A stretch of 9,880 bases of DNA from an uncultured Azospirillum sp. (lineage in GTDB: Bacteria > Pseudomonadota > Alphaproteobacteria > RF32 > CAG-239). The DNA lies in assembly GCA_902489795.1 (NCBI GenBank), contig CABUBU010000041.1, positions 1 through 9,880 on the forward strand, written 5' to 3'. The notes under the pieces are model-generated. The model was not told where the DNA came from, did no database searches, and saw only the letters and a list, made by a program, of their open reading frames with translations. The position numbers and the translations under genes were made by a program. How positions within the stretch are numbered: position 1 is the first letter of the stretch; each line of letters opens with the position of its first letter. Below are positions 1-5,277 of the stretch, piece after piece.

Positions 1-60
1 GTGAGCCAAGCAATCTACGCTTGGACGGAATCTGATGCGCCATTCAGGCGTCGTTGGTGA
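1..60 (+). other. Unassigned left edge: possible gene tail or RNA tail
   Basis: Frame 1 is open from the window edge to a TGA at 58-60, so this could be the last 19 codons of a protein, but the peptide resembles nothing I recognise. The same bases also fold. CCAAGC (6-11) pairs perfectly with GCTTGG (19-24), and GCGCC (37-41) pairs with GGCGT (47-51) using one G-U pair. It lies directly upstream of the repeated 20-base element and hairpin at 81-117, so the 3' part of a structured RNA is an equally good reading. The edge of the window prevents a decision. Confidence 0.2.
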
Positions 61-80
61 GAAGAGCCTTTTTAGGTGTT

Positions 81-117
81 TTTAGGCGTTTGTGAAGAAC
101 CCCCGGCTAGGCCGGGG
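81..117 (+). repeat. Copy 1 of a 20-base element followed by a GC hairpin
   Basis: The 20 bases at 81-100 match 1226-1245 at 18 of 20 positions and share the core TTTAGGCGT-TGTGAAGA. In both places a GC-rich hairpin follows at once; here CCCCGGC (101-107) pairs perfectly with GCCGGGG (111-117) across a 3-base loop. A partial tandem copy, TTTAGGTGTT, sits just upstream at 71-80. Unlike copy 2 there is no T-run after the hairpin, but a second strong hairpin follows at 128-167. Function unknown; the conservation of a linear motif next to a variable hairpin is what is seen. Confidence 0.55.
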
Positions 118-127
118 AAGAAAGCAT

Positions 128-167
128 ACAAAGAAAACTCCCGGACAATTCCGGGAGTTTTCTTTGT
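128..167. terminator. Long bidirectional terminator-like hairpin
   Basis: An uninterrupted 18-bp stem (128-145 with 150-167) closes a 4-base loop, CAAT. The GC core CTCCCGGA is flanked by an A-rich left arm and a T-rich right arm, so both transcripts would show a GC hairpin ending in a U-rich stretch. It could stop plus-strand transcription coming from the left edge. No gene on the right is seen that would need it on the minus strand. Confidence 0.7.
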
Positions 168-175
168 TGCGTGCC

Positions 176-330
176 TGGCGGGAAAACCAGCGGAGGAAAG
201 AGCGGGGAAACCAGCGGGAAAAAAGACGAGAAAATTCTCGAAATGAAAGGACGAGGAAACCACGAGGGGAAAGGACGAGAAAATTCTCGAAGGGAAAACG
301 GGAACCCTCACGGGAGAAGGACGGGAAAAA
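176..330. repeat. Degenerate ~25-base purine-rich tandem repeat (minisatellite)
   Basis: About six imperfect units start near 176, 200, 225, 250, 274 and 299, spaced 24-25 bases, nearly pure A/G on the plus strand. Units 225 and 274 share the 16-base core GACGAGAAAATTCTCG, itself an inverted repeat (CGAGAA / TTCTCG); the units between carry changed versions of the same core. Reading frames across it give only Arg/Glu/Lys-rich or Ser/Phe/Pro-rich low-complexity peptides, so it is not treated as coding. No constant repeat with unique spacers is seen, which argues against CRISPR. Confidence 0.6.
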
Positions 331-445
331 ACGCGCCGGTGCATGATTCCGAAAAACTTATGGCATTATGGGGGATGGCAAAGAGAAGGGCTCTTTCAAT
401 ATATGAAGGCGGAGAAATGCAAAGTAAGTTAAAAGAAGATGCAAA

Positions 446-935
446 ATGATAATGAAGCAAAATTCCCGTTTACGGCAACAGCTGATACTTGTTTTACCCG
501 ACCAGAGGCGCTTGCCGGTACCGACAATTATCAAAAAAACAGGAGGCAGCGATTATCTGTGTACCGATGCTCAAACCTTGCCGCGTTATCAAAAAACTTG
601 TATTTGCCGCGAAAAGACCTTTTTAAGCAAACAATTGTAATATCGGTATGGTACGAAACACCCGGCAGTATTTTTTGTTCAAGCAGGAGCTGCTCCGTAT
701 CTTCGCTCCCGTGGTGTTCAACACAGCGTTGTTTTATGGCCCCGTTGAGGGTGCAGCAGTAATATGTCTGTCTGAGCAAAACTTTTCGTACTCAAATAAC
801 ATTTATTAAGAAAATGATGTGTTTTTTAGTCTGTTCGCCGGGATTGGATATGATTATGCGCACGGCACGGTCTCCGCTCGTTTGGGGAAAATGGAAAGTG
901 GAAGGCTATACGGCCTTTGTCATGGTTTTGCCTGA
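446..935 (+). pseudogene. Possible decayed coding remnant (outer-membrane-barrel-like fragments)
   Basis: No intact gene is present, but two overlapping plus-strand frames look protein-like and are broken. Frame A (446-748) is interrupted by TAA at 638-640 and includes HPAVFFVQAGAAPYLRSRGV. Frame B (627-935) is interrupted by TAA at 807-809 and after that stop contains LFAGIGYDYAHGTVSARLG, whose alternating aromatic, Gly and small residues recall strands of small outer-membrane beta-barrels. A frameshift between A and B plus the two stops would explain both. A 53-codon piece of frame B (ATG 648 to stop 807-809) could in principle be a small gene, but it has no good ribosome-binding site. No family was identified; random open frames remain a real alternative. 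Confidence 0.25.
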
Positions 936-1085
936 TGAGTTCCGGTTGCAGACTGTGTTTATGAATTTCTCCTAACCGTTCCTAAAAAACATAAATGCCC
1001 ACATAAAATGCCTTCTTCCGGTGTTTCGTCGCCATTGCTATCTGAAATTGATGTACGCAATTACTTTATTTGTGGTGCGAAGCTG

Positions 1086-1275
1086 CTGATGCGTCCGCAT
1101 CCGACTGTTGACGTCGGATGCGTTGCGTTGAGACGTAAACTTCCCCCGGTTAACGCAAGAGAGGGATTAACTGTCCCGAAATGTTCACCCGTTTTAAAAG
1201 CCTCTCCGTCAGCACAACCTTGCTGTTTAGGCGTATGTGAAGAGCTCCGGTTGTGCCGGGAGCAGTTTATTTTTT
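1086..1275 (+). ncRNA. Candidate structured noncoding RNA ending in a terminator
   Basis: A chain of perfect inverted repeats abuts end to end. Stem 1 is CGCATCCGAC 1096-1105 with 1113-1122 (10 bp), and GATGCG at 1088-1093 can compete for its left arm. Stem 2 is TTGCGTT 1123-1129 with AACGCAA 1152-1158. Stem 3 is GAGAGG 1159-1164 with CCTCTC 1201-1206. Stem 4 is CAGCA 1210-1214 with TGCTG 1221-1225. The terminator hairpin is 1244-1250 with 1256-1263, followed by a T-rich run at 1266-1275. GCACAACC (1212-1219) is also the exact complement of GGTTGTGC (1249-1256), so the loops of stem 4 and of the terminator could kiss or switch. No open frame here looks real and no clear promoter was found upstream. 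It matches no RNA family I can name. Confidence 0.4.
1226..1263 (+). repeat. Copy 2 of the 20-base element followed by a GC hairpin
   Basis: The bases at 1226-1245 match 81-100 at 18 of 20 positions and lead straight into a hairpin, GCTCCGG (1244-1250) with CCGGGAGC (1256-1263), that has one bulged G. Only the linear element is conserved; the hairpin sequence differs from copy 1 while remaining able to pair. Here the hairpin is followed by TTTATTTTTT, giving a plausible intrinsic terminator for the plus strand. Confidence 0.55.
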
Positions 1276-1339
1276 GGGGGATCAATTAAAATGGATCAAA
1301 TTTATACGCTTTGATCACATCATGTTTTGCAGACTTATT

Positions 1340-1389
1340 TTCTCCTTTTCTTGTCTTGCCGTTTTTGTTTCTTCTCCTTTTCCCGTCTT
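1340..1389. repeat. Pyrimidine tract with an 18-base direct repeat
   Basis: Two 18-base copies of TTCTCCTTTTC-YY-GTCTT lie at 1340-1357 and 1372-1389, 32 bases apart, inside a nearly pure C/T stretch. Its complement (GACGGGAAAAGG and similar) resembles units of the purine-rich minisatellite at 176-330, so this may be a short relative of that repeat in the opposite orientation. No gene is supported here. Confidence 0.4.
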
Positions 1390-1397
1390 TTGGGTTT

Positions 1398-1520
1398 AAT
1401 TGACACAAACGTAGCATTTCCGAGCTTTTTATGAATTTTTTATCATGCCGGAAATCGATGCAATTTACAAACGTTATAAAAACGGCCGTCATTGTCAGGT
1501 TACCGGCCTTGACAAACGTT
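1398..1520. promoter_or_regulatory. Three copies of ACAAACGT near TTGACA-like hexamers
   Basis: ACAAACGT occurs at 1405-1412, 1467-1474 and 1512-1519, the last two extended to ACAAACGTT. The first and third overlap a perfect TTGACA hexamer (1400-1405 and 1509-1514), but neither has a good -10 box at normal spacing. TTGTCA (1493-1498) and TGACAA (1510-1515) form an inverted pair around the third copy. This could be an operator region, but no gene starts downstream on the plus strand before the terminator at 1700, so the role is unclear. Confidence 0.25.
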
Positions 1521-1699
1521 CTGAAACCTTAGACATGTTTCATTTGTAAAGCTTTATACGCTCCCGCTGATTTCTCCGAAGGGCAAATTGTGTGCAGCCC
1601 GAACAAAATACGGGAAGAAATAAAAGGCAGGAAAACATGATTTGAAAAAATCAAATAAAAAACGATATTCAAAAAGCTGCATTTATGTCAGTTGAGCCT

Positions 1700-1734
1700 A
1701 AAAAAGAACTTCCTTTGGGAGGAAGTTCTTTTTT
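1700..1734. terminator. Bidirectional intrinsic terminator after ptsN
   Basis: A perfect 15-bp stem (1700-1714 with 1720-1734) has a 5-base loop. One arm begins with six A's and the other ends with six T's, so either transcript ends its hairpin in a U-run. It lies 38 bases past the ptsN stop codon and is the clear end of the minus-strand hpf-ptsN unit. It would also stop any plus-strand transcript from the unassigned region to the left. Confidence 0.85.
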
Positions 1735-1772
1735 GTGTCGGAATACCCCTTTTAAAAAGCTGCTGTATCAAA

Positions 1773-2219
1773 TCAGTCGCTTGTCAACAGGCGGTAAATA
1801 TCATTGCCGGTGGCTGTTTCGCGGATTTTTTCGCAACGTTCCTCGTCTTTGATGATTTTGGAAATTTGCGCTAACGCACTTAAGTGGTCGGCGCCGCTGT
1901 TTTCCGGAGAAACAAGCATAAAAACCAGATCGACCGGCCGATTGTCACAGGCAGCGAAGTCAATTCCTTTATTTAATTTGGCAAAGACGCCTTTGACATG
2001 TCTTAAACCGGGAATTCTGCCGTGGGGCAGGGCGGTGCCTCCGCCAAAACCCGTAGATCCGAGATTCTCTCTTTCCGCAACAATATCAAACATCGTGCGT
2101 TCGTCGATCCCGGTATCTTCGGCAAGTTTGCGGCTCATTTCCTGTAAAAGCCGCTTTTTTGATACGGCATCGTCAATAACGATGACATCGCTGCTGGTCA
2201 GAATATCGGAAATTTTCAT
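1773..2219 (-). CDS. ptsN: PTS EIIA-type nitrogen regulatory protein
   Basis: A single-domain EIIA protein of the fructose/mannitol superfamily, 148 residues, close to the usual length of about 150. In the nitrogen PTS it receives phosphate from the NPr protein and regulates other proteins, such as potassium handling and stress outputs, rather than transporting sugar. The phosphorylation site is visible as His66 in GTALPHGR (61-68), preceded by the family's ERENLGSTGFGGG region (49-61), and DHLSAL (111-116) is the second conserved histidine segment. The ATG at 2217-2219 has AGGTGA just upstream. It is the last gene of its unit, 15 bases after hpf, and ends 38 bases before a strong terminator. 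Cytoplasmic, with no signal or membrane segment. PtsN is named after rpoN, yet no rpoN lies nearby. Confidence 0.92.
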   Translation of the reverse strand: MKISDILTSSDVIVIDDAVSKKRLLQEMSRKLAEDTGIDERTMFDIVAERENLGSTGFGGGTALPHGRIPGLRHVKGVFAKLNKGIDFAACDNRPVDLVFMLVSPENSGADHLSALAQISKIIKDEERCEKIRETATGNDIYRLLTSD

Positions 2220-2234
2220 TTTGTCACCTGAAGT

Positions 2235-2801
2235 CTAGTTGTCGGCTTTTGGTTCAACCCAGCCGATGTTTCCGTCTTTGCGACGATAGACCATGCTGAT
2301 GTGATTGTTGGCCGCGTTTCTGAACATCAGGGCGCATTCGTTGGCCAGATCCATGTACATGACGGCTTCGCTGACGGTGCAGACCGGGATGTTGGCGCCG
2401 GTTTCGGCAATGGTCAGCGGGGCGTTGACGTCAATATCCATTTCGTCTTCGGTTTCGATGACCGGGAAAACGGCTTCGGAAGCCAGTTCGGCCAGACCGG
2501 TTTTGCTCTTGTGGTCTTTCAGACGGTTTTTGTGTTTGCTCAGACGAACGGCGATGTGGCTGTTGGCGTTGTCAAACGCGGTATAGGGATCGCCGGCGGT
2601 GCCGGTGCCTTTCAATACGATATTTTTTGCAGGATGAACGGTAACTTCGGCTGAAAACTCATCACCTTCTTTGGAAAAAGCAACATTGCAGCCGATCGGA
2701 TCGCTGAAATATTTAGTTACCGAATTCAGAACGTTTTCTTCGATATGAGAACGCAATCTGTCCCCGATATCTACCTGTTTACCTGTAAGTGTGATTTTCA
2801 T
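2235..2801 (-). CDS. hpf: Ribosome hibernation promoting factor, long form
   Basis: A 188-residue protein of the HPF/YfiA (RaiA) family. These bind the 30S decoding site in stationary phase or starvation and inactivate ribosomes; long forms also pair two 70S particles into 100S dimers through their C-terminal domain. Residues 1 to about 105 form the sigma54-modulation/S30EA fold (start MKITLTGKQVDIGDRLRSHI; basic helix RLSKHKNRLKDHKSK at 86-100). An acidic linker with EDEMDID (118-124) follows, and residues of about 128-185 are the dimerisation domain (SEAVMYMDLANECALMFRNA, 144-163; GNIGWVEP, 177-184). ATG 2799-2801 is chosen because AAGGA lies 6 bases upstream; the longer frame would begin at a TTG (2816) ahead of that site. 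It precedes ptsN by 15 bases and has its own promoter. Confidence 0.93.
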   Translation of the reverse strand: MKITLTGKQVDIGDRLRSHIEENVLNSVTKYFSDPIGCNVAFSKEGDEFSAEVTVHPAKNIVLKGTGTAGDPYTAFDNANSHIAVRLSKHKNRLKDHKSKTGLAELASEAVFPVIETEDEMDIDVNAPLTIAETGANIPVCTVSEAVMYMDLANECALMFRNAANNHISMVYRRKDGNIGWVEPKADN

Positions 2802-2848
2802 AATTTTTCCTTGCAAAATATAATTGATAAATTGAATTTTGAAACTTT

Positions 2849-2876
2849 ATTCTAGCATATAAAACGAAGATTTCAA
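2849..2876 (-). promoter_or_regulatory. Sigma-70-type promoter of hpf-ptsN
   Basis: On the minus strand TTGAAA (2871-2876) and TAGAAT (2849-2854) are separated by 16 bases, with TGC directly before the -10 box, partly like an extended -10. The predicted transcript starts around 2842, giving a leader of about 40 bases before the hpf ATG. The surrounding sequence is very AT-rich. This separates hpf-ptsN from the LPS operon upstream. Confidence 0.6.
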
Positions 2877-2924
2877 CTACAGTTTTGGAATAATTAACTT
2901 AAAAAAACGTTAAGATGCGGGATT

Positions 2925-2965
2925 AAAAAAACGCCGTTCCCGCAGCAATCCCCTTTCTTTGCTGC
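2925..2965 (-). terminator. Probable terminator of the kdsD-lptB operon
   Basis: Read on the minus strand, GCAGCAA and TTGCTGC (2959-2965 with 2942-2948) form a 7-bp stem with a 10-base loop, followed after 10 GC-rich bases by seven T's (2925-2931). The gap between stem and T-run is longer than in a textbook intrinsic terminator. A second inverted repeat, CTGAAAAG / CTTTTCAG (2976-2983 with 3000-3007), lies closer to lptB and may contribute. No gene is seen in 2802-3075. Confidence 0.4.
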
Positions 2966-3075
2966 CTTTCGTTTCCTGAAAAGACGTCCGTCGTTTCCCC
3001 TTTTCAGCGCATGTGTATTTTTCCCGTATGCGTACTTTTTTCTGTCCGCGCCTTTTTCCTGCGCGCCTCGGGAAG

Positions 3076-3816
3076 TTACATCGAGAAGTTGTCGCCGAGA
3101 TAGACTTTCCGCACTTCTTCGTTGTTGACGATTTCTTCCGGCGTGCCTTCCATCAGCACCGTGCCGCCGTGAAGGATATAGGCGCGGTCGGTGATATCAA
3201 GCGTTTCGCGCACATTGTGATCGGTGATCAAAACGCCGAGTCCGCGGTGTTTCAACTGTGAAACGAGCGATCTGATTTCACCGACCGCAATCGGGTCAAT
3301 GCCGGCCAGCGGTTCGTCAAGCAAAATGAAATTCGGCTGGCTGGCCAATGCGCGGGCGATTTCCAAACGTCTTCTTTCGCCGCCGGAAAGCGCTATCGCC
3401 GGCGACTTGCGCAGATGGGCAATGGAAAATTCCGACAGCAGCTCTTCCAGCATGTTTTCCCGCTTGTCTTCGTCTTCGAGCACGATTTCGAGAATGGCCT
3501 TGATGTTGTCTTCAACGCTCAGCGAACGGAAAATGGAAGCTTCCTGCGGCAGGTAGCCGATTCCCATCCGCGCGCGGCGGTACATCGGCATGTTAGTGAT
3601 GTCCTGCCCGTCGATGTGGACGTCGCCGTAATCGGGCGTGATCAGCCCGGTAACACAGTAAAAGCAGGTGGTTTTGCCGGCGCCGTTGGGCCCCAGCAGA
3701 CCGACCGCCTCGCCGCGGCGCACGTTTAGGGAAACGTTGCGCAACACCGGCCGGTTTTTGTATTTTTTGCCGATGTTGAAGATTTCCAAAGTAGAACTGC
3801 CGTTTTTGTCAAACAT
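3076..3816 (-). CDS. lptB: LPS export ABC transporter ATP-binding protein LptB
   Basis: The cytoplasmic ATPase that powers the LptB2FG machine, pulling lipopolysaccharide from the inner membrane onto the Lpt bridge. All ATPase motifs are present in order: Walker A GPNGAGKTT (42-50), Q-loop Gln91 in YLPQEAS, signature LSGGERRR (143-150), Walker B FILLDEP (163-169), D-loop AGID (171-174) and switch His200 in ITDHNV. The PQEASIFR and LSGGERRR wording is typical of LptB rather than other ABC ATPases. At 246 residues it fits the family's usual 240 or so. ATG 3814-3816 is preferred: it has AAGGA 11 bases upstream and lies 22 bases after lptA. A start at 3852 would overlap lptA by 14 bases and lacks a ribosome-binding site. 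lptF and lptG are not in the window. Confidence 0.95.
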   Translation of the reverse strand: MFDKNGSSTLEIFNIGKKYKNRPVLRNVSLNVRRGEAVGLLGPNGAGKTTCFYCVTGLITPDYGDVHIDGQDITNMPMYRRARMGIGYLPQEASIFRSLSVEDNIKAILEIVLEDEDKRENMLEELLSEFSIAHLRKSPAIALSGGERRRLEIARALASQPNFILLDEPLAGIDPIAVGEIRSLVSQLKHRGLGVLITDHNVRETLDITDRAYILHGGTVLMEGTPEEIVNNEEVRKVYLGDNFSM

Positions 3817-3838
3817 GTTTTCTTGTTTCCTTAATTTT

Positions 3839-4600
3839 TTATTCTTCTTCATACCATATGCCGGAAACTCTCGACTGCCCGGACAATACTTTGCTGATAC
3901 CGGTGTTGAGGTCGGTTTCGGCTTTGTCGCCTTTTAAGATGTTGCCGTTTTGGTTGATGACGACGTTTTCATAAAGATAAACTTTGCCTTTGTCGGGATA
4001 ATATATGCCGGTTTTGGCCGTTACCGTGCCGTCTTGGGTGACGATTTTCGGGTTTTGCGGAATTTCCACCCGCTGCAATACCGGGTTACCTTCCTCGTCC
4101 TTTTTGAAATATGTTTCCATCACCTCGGAATAGATTTTGTTTTTGCCGTTGTCGGCAATGACGTTGTCCCGGGCAACGGCTTTGTTCCTGCCCGGATAAT
4201 AGGTGATGTTCCCGTCGGCGGTGATCTTTGTCTTGTCGTTTTTGATCAGAGCCGGTCTGCCTTTAATCACCATATAATCGTCTTTTACGTGGTACTCCAT
4301 CCGTTCGCCGAAAGCGTCAGCCTTTTCCATATGCAGGCTGACGTTTTGTTCTGCCGTCATATCGGTGACGGAAGTCTTTTTCTCTCCGTTTTTGCCGCCG
4401 GTTTGGGCAAAATATGCGGTCAGTCTTTCGCCTTTGACCGTCATTCCGGGTTTAACCGCGACCGCGTTGCCGACGGCCACCGCCTTTTTTTCGTCCTGAT
4501 AAACTTCCACCCTTTTTTCCGCCGTAATGGTGATGTCATACGCGGCGGCGGGAAAAATGCGGAGAACGCTCAGCAATGCAATCAGCCAGAATTTTCTCAT
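3839..4600 (-). CDS. lptA: LPS transport periplasmic protein LptA
   Basis: The periplasmic bridge protein that carries lipopolysaccharide from LptC to the outer-membrane LptDE complex. Residues 1-20 are a clear Sec signal peptide: basic MRK, a hydrophobic core, then FPAAA before YDIT, so cleavage is expected near residue 20. The rest is the repeated short beta-strand pattern of the OstA/LptA fold (for example VEVYQDEKKAVAVGNAVA around 32-49, and KVYLYENVVINQNGNILKG near the C-terminus). At 253 residues it is well above the roughly 185 of the E. coli protein, suggesting extra strands in the jellyroll or a longer tail; it ends in an acidic EEE. Its ATG overlaps the lptC stop as ATGA (4597-4600), so the two are probably translationally coupled. 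Confidence 0.88.
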   Translation of the reverse strand: MRKFWLIALLSVLRIFPAAAYDITITAEKRVEVYQDEKKAVAVGNAVAVKPGMTVKGERLTAYFAQTGGKNGEKKTSVTDMTAEQNVSLHMEKADAFGERMEYHVKDDYMVIKGRPALIKNDKTKITADGNITYYPGRNKAVARDNVIADNGKNKIYSEVMETYFKKDEEGNPVLQRVEIPQNPKIVTQDGTVTAKTGIYYPDKGKVYLYENVVINQNGNILKGDKAETDLNTGISKVLSGQSRVSGIWYEEE

Positions 4601-5277
4601 TTTTCCTCTTCCTCAAACTTTTCCTGACGAATGACAATTTTTGACTTGCCGGTAAATATGATTACCTTTCTGTCTTTGTGATATTCAAAGCCTTCCGACC
4701 GCAGGGTGCCGAAATATCCTTCGGAAAAAACGGGGGTGATGCTGTAGGCTTTGGCTGCGGCGCTGTCGTAAAAGACAGTTTCGGTGGTTGCCGTCATGCC
4801 GTCGCTGTAAACCATCTTGACGTTGTCGTCAAGCCACAGCAGTTTTTTGTTTTGATCATAAAAGCCGACCGGCGATTTGACGCTGATCCACCGGTCGTCG
4901 GAAGAAGGCAGCAGCCCTTCCGGCCGGATCAGCTTGATCAGCTTTGAGCCCGGTTCGGTCTCGTCGATGGTGTCGGCGGTAAAGTTGTTAACCCGGTTGG
5001 CGTCGTCGGTAACGTAAAAGACGGTGTTTTCCATGTGCAGCTTTTCCAGTTCGCCGTCTTTGGGTTTGGCAATGTTCAATTGAAGGTCGCCGCCGCGATC
5101 CTGCAATCCCGGCAAAACGATCAGCAGTCCGGCCAGAGCTGCGGCAACTGCCGGCAGCAACAACTTGACCAGCCGTACGGCACGGGTACGGCGGACAATG
5201 TTTCTGTCGTTTTCCCGACCTTTCTTTTTCAGGCTGTCTTCGGCAAAGAAAACGTCTAATTTCTTAAAATCAAACAA
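4597..5277 (-). CDS. lptC: LPS export ABC transporter periplasmic protein LptC, TTG start
   Basis: A bitopic inner-membrane protein linking the LptB2FG transporter to LptA. It has a basic cytoplasmic tail, one membrane segment at about residues 37-58 (LVKLLLPAVAAALAGLLIVL), then a periplasmic LptC/YrbK beta domain to residue 226 with HMENTVFYVTD-type strands like those of LptA. At 226 residues it is longer than the 191 of E. coli but typical of alphaproteobacterial versions. The start is a TTG (5275-5277), supported by AAGG 8 bases upstream; the next Met lies after the membrane segment and would destroy the protein. The TTG directly follows the kdsD TAA in the same frame with no spacer. It overlaps lptA by 4 bases. 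Confidence 0.85.
   Translation of the reverse strand: MFDFKKLDVFFAEDSLKKKGRENDRNIVRRTRAVRLVKLLLPAVAAALAGLLIVLPGLQDRGGDLQLNIAKPKDGELEKLHMENTVFYVTDDANRVNNFTADTIDETEPGSKLIKLIRPEGLLPSSDDRWISVKSPVGFYDQNKKLLWLDDNVKMVYSDGMTATTETVFYDSAAAKAYSITPVFSEGYFGTLRSEGFEYHKDRKVIIFTGKSKIVIRQEKFEEEEK

Noticed and set aside
176..330. CRISPR array
   Set aside because: Units are degenerate and contiguous, with no constant repeat separated by unique spacers and no cas genes.
92..346. Plus-strand and minus-strand open frames across the purine-rich repeat
   Set aside because: The peptides are low-complexity products of the tandem repeat, overlap one another in several frames and lack start signals.
343..432. A 29-codon open frame starting at ATG 343
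   Set aside because: There is no ribosome-binding site and no recognisable similarity; the length is expected by chance.
1008..1289. Plus-strand 93-codon frame
   Set aside because: It crosses the chain of inverted repeats and the terminator, which explain the sequence better than a protein.
1286..1492. Minus-strand 68-codon frame with a basic tail
   Set aside because: The only AAGG is about 14 bases from the start, the Lys/Arg-rich part is a translation of the pyrimidine tract, and no family is recognisable.
1..1772. Insertion sequence or prophage remnant in the gene-poor left region
   Set aside because: No transposase or integrase-like peptide, terminal inverted repeats or target duplication could be seen.
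3817..3852. Upstream ATG of lptB overlapping lptA
   Set aside because: It lacks a ribosome-binding site, adds a lysine-rich stretch not seen in the family, and the ATG at 3816 has AAGGA in place.
3950..4627. Plus-strand 225-codon frame opposite lptA
   Set aside because: It is antisense to a well-supported gene and begins and ends without any signal.
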